In this document: positions 1-8,073 of the stretch, piece by piece | Layout: each line of letters opens with the position of its first letter | Position numbering within the stretch: position 1 is the first letter of the stretch | Origin: Actinoplanes sp. NBC_00393 | Lineage (GTDB): Bacteria; Actinomycetota; Actinomycetes; Mycobacteriales; Micromonosporaceae | Direction: 5' to 3' | Length of the DNA stretch: 64,000 bases | Assembly (NCBI RefSeq): GCF_036053395.1 | Contig: NZ_CP107942.1 | Span: 586,501-650,500, forward strand | The notes under the pieces: model-generated | Databases searched by the model: none | What the model was told of the DNA's origin: nothing | The model's input: only the letters and a program-made list of their open reading frames with translations | Made by a program: the position numbers and the translations under genes

Positions 1-1
1 G

Positions 2-199
2 GCCCAGACCCTGCAGGCGCTCGAGCGCGACGGTCTGGTCCGCCGCGAGGTGCAGGCGACCATCCCGCCGCGGGTGGAGTACAGCCTGACCGAGCTCGGC
101 GAGCGGGTCGCCGGCAAGTTGATCGAGTTGATCGAGTTGCTCGAAGGTGAGATCGGTCAAGTACGCGTCGCACAGGCGGAGTACGACCGCGCCCGCTGA
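2..199 (+). CDS. HxlR-family regulator, C-terminal part (cut by window edge)
   Basis: The open frame enters from the left edge and ends at TGA 197-199, giving the last 65 residues. It contains the winged-helix wing motif (LERDGLVRREV, then PPRVEYSLTELG) that typifies HxlR-type MarR-like repressors, followed by a helical leucine-rich tail (KLIELIELLEGEIG). Known HxlR proteins are about 110-150 residues, so roughly half is missing. The target cannot be seen. Only 12 nt separate it from the next gene, so they may be co-transcribed. Confidence 0.8.
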   Translation, partial: AQTLQALERDGLVRREVQATIPPRVEYSLTELGERVAGKLIELIELLEGEIGQVRVAQAEYDRAR

Positions 200-211
200 T
201 AGGTTCCGATC

Positions 212-562
212 ATGAGTGCCGACTCCCCGATCCAGGTCGACGTCCCGCCCTCCGGCCCCGGCTGCGCCGAGTGCCTGGACTCGGGCGGCTGGTGGTTCCA
301 CCTGCGCCGATGTGCCCAGTGCGGGCACGTCGGCTGCTGCGACACGTCGCCCTCGCAGCACGCGACCGCCCACTTCCGCAGCACCGGCCACCCGGTCATC
401 CAGTCCTTCGAGCCCGGCGAGGACTGGTACTGGGACTACACCACCGAGCAGGCCGCCTCCGGGCCGGAACTGGCCCCGCCGACCAGCCGGCCGGACGACC
501 AGACCGTGCCCGGCCCGTCAGGCGCTGTTCCGTCCGACTGGCGCAGCAGACTCAACCGCTGA
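212..562 (+). CDS. UBP-type zinc finger protein
   Basis: This 116-residue protein starts at ATG 212. A single UBP-type zinc finger occupies about residues 14-75, with the cysteine pairs CAEC and CAQC, then GHVGCCD and two histidines (HATAHF, TGHPV). The WYWDY segment after the finger is usual in bacterial stand-alone members. In eukaryotes this fold binds ubiquitin C-termini. The role of the short bacterial versions is not established, so no function is claimed. The last 35 residues are Pro/Gly-rich and look disordered. Confidence 0.85.
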   Translation: MSADSPIQVDVPPSGPGCAECLDSGGWWFHLRRCAQCGHVGCCDTSPSQHATAHFRSTGHPVIQSFEPGEDWYWDYTTEQAASGPELAPPTSRPDDQTVPGPSGAVPSDWRSRLNR

Positions 563-673
563 TCTGCTTGGAAATCGTCTGCTACAGAACGTAATGGTTG
601 CTGAAAGGTTCACTGCCTCAAGTGTGTCTCCGCCTGGTCGATGGACCCTACGTCGGAGAGTCATGGAGGGCAG

Positions 674-2233
674 ATGCGCGGCTTACAGAACATCGGCACA
701 GCCAAACGGCTGAGTGCCATCGTGGTGACCGGTGCCGTCGCACTCGGCGCGATGGCCTCGATCACCCTGGTCGGCCAGGACCGGCTGGCTGATCAGGCGG
801 AGGAGATGCGGAGCCTGGAAGCCGGGCTCGCCGCGCTCAACCACCTGAACAACCGGCAGAGCGAACTGAAGGTGGACGCGTACCGGGCGGCGCTCGGGCA
901 CGACGTCAGCGGTGACGTGAAGGACGATGTCGAGTCGTCGGTCAACGCGGCGAACCTCGTGGTCACCTCGGGCCTGCCCGCTGACATCGTCGCCGATTTC
1001 AACGGCTCCCGGCCGGACTTCGACGCCTTCAACGACTTCATCACGGAGTTCGTCACCGCCGGCGTCGCCAACCCGAAGTCGGTGATCGACCGCACCGACG
1101 AGATCGCCGAGCGCAACAACAAGACTGACGACGTACTCGACGGCATCACCGAAGAGGTGGAGGCCCGGGTCGCCGAGCAGAAGGCCGAGATGGCCAGCAC
1201 GGTCAGCTCGACCCGCAACACCGCGATCATGGTCGCGCTCGCCGGTCTGCTGCTCCTGATGGGCCTCGCCATCCCGATGGTGCGCTCGATCCTCGGCCCG
1301 ATCCGCAAGCTCGGTTCGGTGATCGACGCGCTGGCCCGCGGGGACCTCACGGTACGCAGCGGCATCACCAGCCGCGACGAGCTCGGCCAGATGGCCACGG
1401 CTCTCGACAGCTCGCTGGACAAGCTGCGCGAGTCCATGCAGACCATCGCCCACGACGCGGACAGCCTGGCCGCCGCGTCGACCGAGCTCGCCGCCGTCTC
1501 CGGCGAGATCGCCACGGCGGTCGACAACACCGACCGGCAGAGCAGCTCGGCCTCGACCGAGGCCGACGAGATCTCCCGCAACGTGCAGACCGTGGCGGCC
1601 GGCTCCGAGGAGATGGGCCTGTCGATCCGCGAGATCTCCCGCAACGCGGCCGACGCGGCTCAGGTCGCCTCGATCGCGGTCTCCGAGGCCGCCAGCGCCA
1701 CCGAGACCATCCGCAAGCTCGGCGAGTCGTCCGCCGAGATCGGCAACGTCATCAAGCTGATCACCTCGATCGCCGAGCAGACCAACCTGCTCGCCCTGAA
1801 CGCCACCATCGAGGCCGCACGGGCCGGCGACGCCGGCAAGGGCTTCGCCGTCGTCGCCAGCGAGGTCAAGGACCTGGCCCAGGAGACCGCCCGCGCCACC
1901 GAGGACATCGGCGCGCGGGTCAACGCCATCCAGCAGGACACCGGCGGCGCGGTTGACGTGATCAACCGGATCTCCGAGGTCATCGCCCAGATCAACGACT
2001 TCCAGACCACCATCGCCTCGGCGGTGGAGGAGCAGACCGCCACCACCGGTGAGATGAGCCGGAGCATCGCCGAGGTCGCCGCCGGTTCGCAGCGGATCGC
2101 CGCGAACATCAGCGACGTGTCGGAGGCCAGCGCGGCCACGGTCGGCGGCGTCAACCAGACCCGCGAGGCCAGCACCGAGGTGTCCCGTACCGCGGAGGAG
2201 CTGCGTACGCTGGTCGGCGCCTTCAAGTTCTGA
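674..2233 (+). CDS. Methyl-accepting chemotaxis protein
   Basis: Transmembrane chemoreceptor of 519 residues. The start at 674 is preferred over ATG 641 because GGAGGG lies just upstream and the product then begins with a short basic stretch and the first membrane helix (about residues 12-32). A periplasmic-side sensor of about 150 residues of four-helix type follows, then a second membrane helix (about 182-203), a HAMP domain (ILGPIRKLGSVIDALARGD) and a long signalling coiled coil. The hairpin tip has the conserved core EQTNLLALNATIEAARAG and GKGFAVVASEVKDLA, which contacts CheA and CheW. No che genes lie in the window and the ligand is unknown. A strong hairpin follows the stop. Confidence 0.95.
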   Translation: MRGLQNIGTAKRLSAIVVTGAVALGAMASITLVGQDRLADQAEEMRSLEAGLAALNHLNNRQSELKVDAYRAALGHDVSGDVKDDVESSVNAANLVVTSGLPADIVADFNGSRPDFDAFNDFITEFVTAGVANPKSVIDRTDEIAERNNKTDDVLDGITEEVEARVAEQKAEMASTVSSTRNTAIMVALAGLLLLMGLAIPMVRSILGPIRKLGSVIDALARGDLTVRSGITSRDELGQMATALDSSLDKLRESMQTIAHDADSLAAASTELAAVSGEIATAVDNTDRQSSSASTEADEISRNVQTVAAGSEEMGLSIREISRNAADAAQVASIAVSEAASATETIRKLGESSAEIGNVIKLITSIAEQTNLLALNATIEAARAGDAGKGFAVVASEVKDLAQETARATEDIGARVNAIQQDTGGAVDVINRISEVIAQINDFQTTIASAVEEQTATTGEMSRSIAEVAAGSQRIAANISDVSEASAATVGGVNQTREASTEVSRTAEELRTLVGAFKF

Positions 2234-2250
2234 TCAGAGATCGACCACGT

Positions 2251-2280
2251 GGGGCCGGGCGCCGGAAGGTGCCCGGCCCC
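2251..2280 (+). terminator. Hairpin terminator after the chemoreceptor
   Basis: A perfect 10-bp stem (GGGGCCGGGC pairing with GCCCGGCCCC) encloses a 10-nt loop, 18 nt after the MCP stop. No U-tract follows, which is common in high-GC actinobacteria. It separates the MCP from the GGDEF pair. Confidence 0.75.
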
Positions 2281-2325
2281 ACGCACATTTCTCACGATCG
2301 GCCCCGGGATGCCGATGAGGGACAT

Positions 2326-3393
2326 ATGCGCTGGCAGGCCGGGACCGGGGACGCATCGGTCGACGAGACGTCGCTGACCCGTCGCCGCACCCTGGAGAAG
2401 AGCGCGCTGCTCAGCCGGGGACTCGGGATCGTCGCCACGGTCCTGTCCGTGATCGGCGTCGGCGCCATCGACCTCGAAGCCGGCCCGCCGGGGCTGCACG
2501 TGATCTGCTGGATCGGGATCGCGGCGATGACCGTGGCGAACGTGCTGGCCGTGGCCGCCCTGCGCCGTCCTTCCTCCCCGCGCTACACCCTTCTCAGCGC
2601 GGCGCAGGTCACCCTCGACACCCTCGTCATCGGCGGTCTGGTCGGCTACGCGGAGCACTACCTCGATCAGATGTCCTGGCCGATCCTCACGGTGGCGGTC
2701 GTCGTCGCCGCGGTCCGGCACCAGCTGACCGGCGCCCTGCTGGCCTGGGCCGCGACCACGATCGCCTTCGCGGCGGCGATTCCCGGCACGGCAGGCAGCT
2801 CGACCATGCGCGAAGTCGTCTTCGCCGGCCTGATCAACCTGTTGATCGCACTGGTCACCGGCTTCCAGTCGCTGGCCTTCGCGCGCCAGCTGGCCACCCT
2901 GCACCAGACCCGGCAGGCGCTGCAGCACCAGGCCACGCACGACGGCCTCACAGGGCTGCCCAACCGGGCCAACCTCGCCGGGTACGCCGAACGCCTCACC
3001 GGCCGTCCCCTGGGCGTCCTGCTGCTTGACCTGAACGGGTTCAAGCAGGTCAACGACACGTACGGGCACGCCGCCGGTGACCGGCTGCTGCACGAGGTCG
3101 GCACCCGGCTGAAGGCCACGCTCGGCGAACACGGACTGGCCGGCCGGCTCGGCGGCGACGAGTTCGTGGTGCTGCTCCCGGACGCCGACCCGGCCGCCAT
3201 CGCGCCGATCGCCGATCGCATCCGGGACGCCGTCCGGCAGCCGGTGGACATCGGTGGCGCCGAGGTGACCATCGGAGTCAGCGTGGGGCAGGCACACCGG
3301 CCGGCCGACAGTACTGCCGGACTGGACGCGCTGACCGCCGAGGCCGACGCCGCGATGTACCGCGACAAGCGCAGCCGCGCCCTCGCCGCGTGA
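2326..3393 (+). CDS. Membrane-anchored GGDEF protein (diguanylate cyclase), copy 1
   Basis: 355 residues from ATG 2326, preceded by GATGAGG; upstream in-frame starts fall in the terminator. The N-terminal half has about six hydrophobic helices with no recognised sensor domain. The C-terminal half is a GGDEF domain with an intact signature GGDEF at about residues 276-280 and the substrate region DLNGFKQVNDTYGH, so cyclic di-GMP synthesis is expected. There is no EAL domain. The stop overlaps the GTG start of a paralogue by 4 nt, implying translational coupling. A stretch of about 190 bp in the cyclase core is nearly identical to the neighbour. Confidence 0.9.
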   Translation: MRWQAGTGDASVDETSLTRRRTLEKSALLSRGLGIVATVLSVIGVGAIDLEAGPPGLHVICWIGIAAMTVANVLAVAALRRPSSPRYTLLSAAQVTLDTLVIGGLVGYAEHYLDQMSWPILTVAVVVAAVRHQLTGALLAWAATTIAFAAAIPGTAGSSTMREVVFAGLINLLIALVTGFQSLAFARQLATLHQTRQALQHQATHDGLTGLPNRANLAGYAERLTGRPLGVLLLDLNGFKQVNDTYGHAAGDRLLHEVGTRLKATLGEHGLAGRLGGDEFVVLLPDADPAAIAPIADRIRDAVRQPVDIGGAEVTIGVSVGQAHRPADSTAGLDALTAEADAAMYRDKRSRALAA

Positions 3394-4412
3394 GCACCGG
3401 CGCGGTCGACGACTCGCTGCTGTCCCGGCGGCGGGCCATCGAGACGGCGCAACTCGTCTCGCGTACCTTCGGAATGCTCTGCGCTGTCCTCTACATCAGC
3501 GGCCTAACCGATCTGGCGCCCCGCGATCTCAGCGAGCTGACCATGCTCGTCTGCGCGTCGTGCATCGGCGCGATGGCCGCCTCGAACGTGCTGGGCGTCC
3601 TCGCCCGCCGCCGGCCCGCCTCCCGGTTCTACCAAGCCTTCAGCGCCGGGCAGGTCGTGCTGGACACCGCGGCGATCGTGGCGTTCGTGGCGGCCGCCGA
3701 GCACCAGGGCGGGCAGACCACCTGGCCGCTGCTCGGCCTCGCCATCTCGATCGCCGCCATCCGGCACCGGCTCACCGGCGCGCTGCTGGTCCTGCTGGCG
3801 ACCTCGGTGTCGTTCGTGCTGCTGGTGCCGGACTCACCGGACTTCGCCTTCGTGATCGGGGTCAACGTGATGACAGCGGTGATCGCCGGAACGCAGTCGA
3901 CCGCCTTCGCCCGCCAGCTCACCGCGCTGCAGGAGACCCGCCGGGCGCTGCAGCACCAGGCCACCCACGACGGCCTCACCGGGCTGCCCAACCGGGCCAA
4001 CCTTGCGGGGTACGCCGAACGCCTCACCGGCCGTCCCCTCGGCGTCCTGCTGCTCGACCTCAACGGCTTCAAGCAGGTCAACGACACGTACGGGCACGCG
4101 GCGGGGGACCGGCTGCTGCACGAGGTGGGCGCCCGGCTGACCACCGCGCTCGGCTCGGAGGGCATGGCCGGCCGGATCGGCGGCGACGAGTTCCTGGTCC
4201 TGCTCCCGGACGCCGGCACCGCGGTGGTCGCGCGTGCGGTGGTGCGGATCCGCGACGCGATCCGCCGCCCGGTCGACATCGGCGACGGCCACCAGGTCAC
4301 GGTCGGCGTCAGCGCCGGCGTGGCCATGCGGCCGGCGGGCGGCGACGCCGACCTCGACGCTCTGAGCGCGGAAGCCGACGCCGCCATGTACCAGGACAAG
4401 CGCGCCGCATAA
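3390..4412 (+). CDS. Membrane-anchored GGDEF protein (diguanylate cyclase), copy 2
   Basis: 340 residues from GTG 3390, overlapping the previous stop (GTGA). It has the same layout as its neighbour: about six membrane helices, then a GGDEF domain with GGDEF at about residues 264-268. The membrane halves are clearly diverged (for example TAQLVSRTFGMLCAV against KSALLSRGLGIVATV), while the first part of the cyclase domain is almost identical at protein and DNA level. Likely product is cyclic di-GMP in response to a different membrane cue. The pair arose by tandem duplication, with later homogenisation probable. Confidence 0.9.
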   Translation: MSTGAVDDSLLSRRRAIETAQLVSRTFGMLCAVLYISGLTDLAPRDLSELTMLVCASCIGAMAASNVLGVLARRRPASRFYQAFSAGQVVLDTAAIVAFVAAAEHQGGQTTWPLLGLAISIAAIRHRLTGALLVLLATSVSFVLLVPDSPDFAFVIGVNVMTAVIAGTQSTAFARQLTALQETRRALQHQATHDGLTGLPNRANLAGYAERLTGRPLGVLLLDLNGFKQVNDTYGHAAGDRLLHEVGARLTTALGSEGMAGRIGGDEFLVLLPDAGTAVVARAVVRIRDAIRRPVDIGDGHQVTVGVSAGVAMRPAGGDADLDALSAEADAAMYQDKRAA

Positions 4413-4445
4413 CCCTGGCTAATCAACAGGGCTGCGTCGCGACGC

Positions 4446-5540
4446 CTACTTCCAGGACTCGAGCACGTCAGCGACGGTGGCCGGTCGCAGGGGCAAGGGC
4501 AGAGCAGCCGGGGTACGCCCGAAGCGCGGCGCCGGCGCCGGTTGCGGCACCCCGTCCACCTCGACGAAGGTGCCCCGTTCCCGGTTGTGCGGATGGGCCG
4601 GCGCCTCGGCCGGGGTCAGCACCGGGCTCACACAGGCGTCCACCCCGGTGAAGACCTGCTCCCACTCGTCCCGGGTCCGGCTCGCGAACTTCTCGGTGAA
4701 GATCCGCCGCAGCTCCGGCCAGCCGGACGGGTCCATCTGGTGCGGCAGGCTCTCGTCGTCCAGGCCCAGACCGCTCAGCAGCGCGGCGTAGAACTGCGGC
4801 TCCAGCGCGCCGACCGCCATGTACCCGCCGTCGTACGTCCGGTAGGTGTCGTAGAACGGCGCCCCGCCGTCGAGCAGGTTCTCCCCGCGGCCGCCGCGCC
4901 ACATCCCGCCCGCGATCATGCCGTGCAGGAACGTCGTGAGCAGCGCCGACCCGTCCACCATCGCGGCGTCGACGACCTGGCCGCGCCCGGACCGCTCGCG
5001 TTCCAGCAGGGCGGCGAGCACCCCGACGGCGAGCAGCATCCCGCCCCCGGCGAAGTCGGCGAGCAGGTTGATCGGCGCGTGCGGGTTCTGCCCGGGGCGG
5101 CCCAGGGGTTCCAGGGCGCCGGCGATCGCGAGGTAGTCGATGTCGTGGCCGGCGGCCGGGGCGAGGGGACCCTGCTGGCCCCATCCGGTCATCCGCGCGT
5201 ACACAAGTCTGGGGTTGATCTTCTCGGTCTCTGCCGGGCCGAAGCCGAGGCGCTCGGCGACGCCCGGGCGATAGCCCTCGACCAGCACGTCCGCCTGCTC
5301 GATCAGGCTGAGCAGATCGGCGCGGCCGGCCTCGGACTTGAGGTCGAGCGCGACCGTGCGGCGGTTGCGCTGCAGCGGGCCGGCCTGCGGAACGAGCGGT
5401 CCGAAACCGCTCGGCCGATCCACCAGCACCACGTCGGCGCCGAGGTCGGCCAGCACCATGCAACCGAACGGTCCGGGTGCCAGGCCGGCCAGCTCGACGA
5501 CCTTGATCCCGGCCAGCGGTGGGCGGGGCTCAGAGGACAC
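4446..5540 (-). CDS. CaiB/BaiF CoA-transferase family III protein (alpha-methylacyl-CoA racemase-like)
   Basis: 364 residues. The N-terminus GIKVVELAGLAPGPFGCMVLADLGADVV and the segment RRTVALDLKSEAGR are typical of the family III fold. The later GHDIDYLAIAGAL and GGGMLLAVGVLAALLERERSGRGQVVDAAM resemble alpha-methylacyl-CoA racemase (Mcr/AMACR), which epimerises 2-methyl-branched acyl-CoAs before beta-oxidation. The D in GHDIDY matches the proposed base of that family. It overlaps the end of an acyl-CoA dehydrogenase by 11 nt in the same direction, supporting one fatty-acid catabolic operon. Another CoA-transferase specificity cannot be excluded. Confidence 0.88.
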   Translation of the reverse strand: MSSEPRPPLAGIKVVELAGLAPGPFGCMVLADLGADVVLVDRPSGFGPLVPQAGPLQRNRRTVALDLKSEAGRADLLSLIEQADVLVEGYRPGVAERLGFGPAETEKINPRLVYARMTGWGQQGPLAPAAGHDIDYLAIAGALEPLGRPGQNPHAPINLLADFAGGGMLLAVGVLAALLERERSGRGQVVDAAMVDGSALLTTFLHGMIAGGMWRGGRGENLLDGGAPFYDTYRTYDGGYMAVGALEPQFYAALLSGLGLDDESLPHQMDPSGWPELRRIFTEKFASRTRDEWEQVFTGVDACVSPVLTPAEAPAHPHNRERGTFVEVDGVPQPAPAPRFGRTPAALPLPLRPATVADVLESWK

Positions 5541-6693
5541 GCGCGATCAGCTCCTTCATGATCTCGTTCGTGCCGCCGTAGATCTTCTGGACCCGGGCGT
5601 CCGCATACATCCGGGCGATCGGGTACTCGGTCGTGTAGCCGTACCCTCCGAAGATCTGCAGGCAGCGGTCGACCACGTCGCACTGCCCCTCGGTGAGATA
5701 CAGCTTGGCCATCGCGGCGGTGGCCACGTCCAGCTCACCACGGGCGTGGCGCAGGATGCAGTCGTCCAGGAAGATCCGGGACACCCTGGTCCGGGTCGCG
5801 CAGTCGGCCAGCACCATCCGGGTGTTCTGGTGGCCGAGCAGGGGCTTGCCGAAGGCGGTGCGCTCTTTCGCGTACGCCGTGGCCAGCTCGATCGCACGCT
5901 GCATGGACGCGACCGCGCCCACCCCGATCACCAGCCGCTCCTGCGGCAGCTGCTGCATCATCTGGAAGAAGCCGGCGTTCTCGGTGCCCAGCAGGTTGTC
6001 GCTTCTGATGCGGCACTCATCGAAGAACAGCTCTGCCGTGTCATTGGAGTGCAGGCCGATCTTCTCCAGATTGCGGCCGCGGCGGAACCCGGGCAGGTCA
6101 TCGGAGAGCTCGCAGACCAGCAGCGAGATGCCGTGCGCCTTGGCGGACTGATCGGTCTTCACCGCAAGGACCAACAGGTCCGCAAGTCCGCCGTTGGTGA
6201 TGAATGTCTTCGCCCCGGTGACCAGGTAATCTTCGCCGTCCCGGACGGCCCGCGTCCGGATCGCCTGGACGTCGGAGCCGCCGTCCGGCTCGGTCATCCC
6301 GATCGCGCCGATCAGCTCGCCGCTGCACAGGCCGGGTAGCCAGCGCTGCTTCTGCTCCTCGGTCCCGTACTCGGTGAGGTAACCGGTGACGATGCCGCTG
6401 TGCACGGCCAGGCCGAGGCTGCCCTCGCCGGCGAGGGTCTGCTCGTGCAGCAGCACGGCCTCGTGGGTGAAGTCGCCGCCGCCACCGCCGTACTGCTCGG
6501 GGACGGAGAGGCCGAGCAGACCGAGCTCGCCGGCCCGGCGGTAGTGCTCGCGGTCGGGATGGCCCTGCTGCTCCAGGCGGCCGGCGTGCGGCAGCACCTC
6601 CTTCGTGAAGAAGGTGCGGGCCAGCTCGGCCAGGTCGTCGTGTTCCGGCTTGCGCCACGGCTCGGCGTAGCCATCCATTCCAGGCGTCGGCAT
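5530..6693 (-). CDS. Acyl-CoA dehydrogenase
   Basis: 387 residues from ATG 6693, which has a GAGGGTGGG ribosome site; an in-frame ATG 60 nt upstream would add residues without family similarity. It shows the FAD and substrate signatures AIGMTEPDGGSDVQAIRT and the C-terminal QIFGGYGYTTEYPIARMYADARVQKIYGGTNEIMKELIAR, with the catalytic-base region as in short/medium-chain enzymes. It catalyses the first step of acyl-CoA beta-oxidation and passes electrons to ETF. Its end overlaps the CoA-transferase gene, and a TetR gene is divergent, so a regulated acyl-CoA degradation unit is likely. The chain-length specificity is unknown. Confidence 0.93.
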   Translation of the reverse strand: MPTPGMDGYAEPWRKPEHDDLAELARTFFTKEVLPHAGRLEQQGHPDREHYRRAGELGLLGLSVPEQYGGGGGDFTHEAVLLHEQTLAGEGSLGLAVHSGIVTGYLTEYGTEEQKQRWLPGLCSGELIGAIGMTEPDGGSDVQAIRTRAVRDGEDYLVTGAKTFITNGGLADLLVLAVKTDQSAKAHGISLLVCELSDDLPGFRRGRNLEKIGLHSNDTAELFFDECRIRSDNLLGTENAGFFQMMQQLPQERLVIGVGAVASMQRAIELATAYAKERTAFGKPLLGHQNTRMVLADCATRTRVSRIFLDDCILRHARGELDVATAAMAKLYLTEGQCDVVDRCLQIFGGYGYTTEYPIARMYADARVQKIYGGTNEIMKELIARVL

Positions 6694-6711
6694 CGACCCA
6701 CCCTCGATCAC

Positions 6712-6757
6712 TATTGGCGATGTGTCAATAAGCGCGATATGAATTCTCGCCATTCAT
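6712..6757. promoter_or_regulatory. Candidate TetR operator region between divergent genes
   Basis: The gap between the acyl-CoA dehydrogenase and TetR starts is AT-richer than its surroundings. It holds two short dyads: TATTG with CAATA at 6712-6716 and 6726-6730, and ATGAAT with ATTCAT at 6739-6744 and 6752-6757. Either could be the TetR site. The arms are short, so support is moderate. Confidence 0.4.
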
Positions 6758-6832
6758 CGTTAGATCCGATCAACGCATCGACAACCTGCCGATCTCAGCA
6801 GGTGATGAATCGACGTGTCGTAAGGTCACGGG

Positions 6833-7441
6833 GTGGTGGATGTCGAGGCGACCCGGCGGCGCCGGCTGGAACCGGACGCCCGGCGCGAACAGATCCTCTC
6901 GGTGGCGATCCGGCTGTTCGGGGAGAGACCGTACGCCGAGGTGTCCACGACCGATGTCGCCCGGGGCGCCGGAGTGGCGCGCGGCCTCGTCAACCACTAC
7001 TTCGGGACTAAAAAGGATTTATACCTAGAAGTCGTAAGAGTCATGCTTACCGTGCCTGCGGTGGCGGTGGAGCGCATTGCCGGGGGCGAACCGCGCGAAC
7101 GAGTCGAATCCATGGTGAATTGGTTCCTCGACGTCGTCTCCCGGCACAGCACCACCTGGCTGGCCGCCATCTCAGCCGGCGGCATGTCCGGCGACACCGA
7201 CGTCGACGAAGTGATCTCCGAGGCCGTTGATGTCGCTGCGGACGGTGTGCTCGCCGCCTTCGGCTTGGGCGACTCCCCGCCGGAGGCGCTGCGCGGCATG
7301 GCCCGGTCCTACGTCGGCCTCGCCATCTACACGGGGCGGGAGTGGTTGCAGCGGGGAGCTCTGACCCGCGACCAGGTCCACACGCTGCTCTCGACGACGC
7401 TGCTCACCATGGTGGAACAGGTGTTCCCTCAGGCCCGCTGA
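6833..7441 (+). CDS. TetR-family regulator
   Basis: 202 residues, start GTG 6833. The N-terminal helix-turn-helix is at about residues 14-60 (REQILSVAIRLFGERPYAEVSTTDVARGAGVARGLVNHYFGTKKDLYLEV), followed by an all-helical ligand domain of unknown specificity. It is divergent from the acyl-CoA dehydrogenase/CoA-transferase pair and, by analogy with other TetR regulators in acyl-CoA operons, is likely their repressor responding to an acyl-CoA. That assignment is inference from position. Confidence 0.88.
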   Translation: MVDVEATRRRRLEPDARREQILSVAIRLFGERPYAEVSTTDVARGAGVARGLVNHYFGTKKDLYLEVVRVMLTVPAVAVERIAGGEPRERVESMVNWFLDVVSRHSTTWLAAISAGGMSGDTDVDEVISEAVDVAADGVLAAFGLGDSPPEALRGMARSYVGLAIYTGREWLQRGALTRDQVHTLLSTTLLTMVEQVFPQAR

Positions 7442-7492
7442 CGGATCGAAACGCCTCCCAGCCAACGGACCGTAGCGTCCCCTCCCCGCCGG

Positions 7493-7550
7493 CGGACCGG
7501 AACGCCCTCGGCCCACGGACCGGAACGCCCTCGGCCCACGGACCGGAACG
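7493..7550. repeat. 23-bp tandem repeat, about 2.5 units
   Basis: The unit begins CGGACCGGAACG and continues CCCTCGGCCCA. Copies start at 7493, 7516 and 7539, and the third degenerates after its first half. It lies 50 nt after the TetR stop. Confidence 0.8.
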
Positions 7551-7674
7551 TCCCCTCCCCGGACCCTCCGGTCCACCTTTCCACCTAGCCTCCTAGGACG
7601 CCCTGCGGGTGGCGGCCTCAACCACAGGCAATCCGAGGTTGCCGACACCTACCGCAGCGACGGCCCCCCACTCA

Positions 7675-7950
7675 GCTGGCGCTCACGCAGGTATTCGGCC
7701 ACGTTCAACCTGCGCCAGCGCCAGCTCGCCCCGCTCGGCTGGCGTCCACGCAGGTAATCAGGCAGGTATAACCTGCGCCAGCGCCAGCTCGCCCCGCTCG
7801 GCTGGCGCTCACGCAGGTAATCGGGCACGCATGACCTGCGCCAGCGCCAGCTCGCCCCGCTCGGCTGGCGCTCACGCAGGTAATCGGGCACGCATGACCT
7901 GCGCCAGCGCCAGCTCGCCCCGCTCGGCTGGCGCTCACGCAGGTAATCGG
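7675..7950. repeat. 63-bp array: four 51-nt hairpins with 12-nt spacers plus a half copy
   Basis: Hairpins lie at 7675-7725, 7738-7788, 7801-7851 and 7864-7914; a truncated fifth runs 7927-7950. Each hairpin has outer arms GCTGGCGCT and AGCGCCAGC (9 bp), a 3x3 internal loop, an inner stem GCAGGT with ACCTGC and a loop of 15 nt. Spacers are identical (TCGCCCCGCTCG). Copies 3 and 4 are identical in sequence; copy 2 has a CT to TC swap in one arm. The same 51+12 layout recurs near 19.0 and 52.2 kb. Confidence 0.9.
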
Positions 7951-8073
7951 CGGGCTGACCCGGCGTCCCCGGGGCATCCGGTGGGCTCGCGGCGGGGCGG
8001 CTGAGGGCGAAGCGCGGGTGGCGGGCGCGCCGAGTGGGTGGACAAAGTGGCCTGATGGGGGCAGCGTCAGATC

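Larger units (their letters stand above)
7442..8073. other. Repeat-rich intergenic stretch without a gene
   Basis: 632 nt between TetR and the acyl-CoA synthetase. The first part has a 23-bp tandem motif (CGGACCGGAACG... at 7493, 7516 and 7539), the middle a 63-bp hairpin array (separate entry). The last 120 nt are GC-rich and carry the start region of the next gene. Open frames here follow the repeat and have no family similarity I can recognise. Confidence 0.8.

Noticed and set aside
7675-7950. CRISPR-like array
   Set aside because: Spacers are 12 nt and identical, repeats are 51-nt hairpins, and no cas genes are near.
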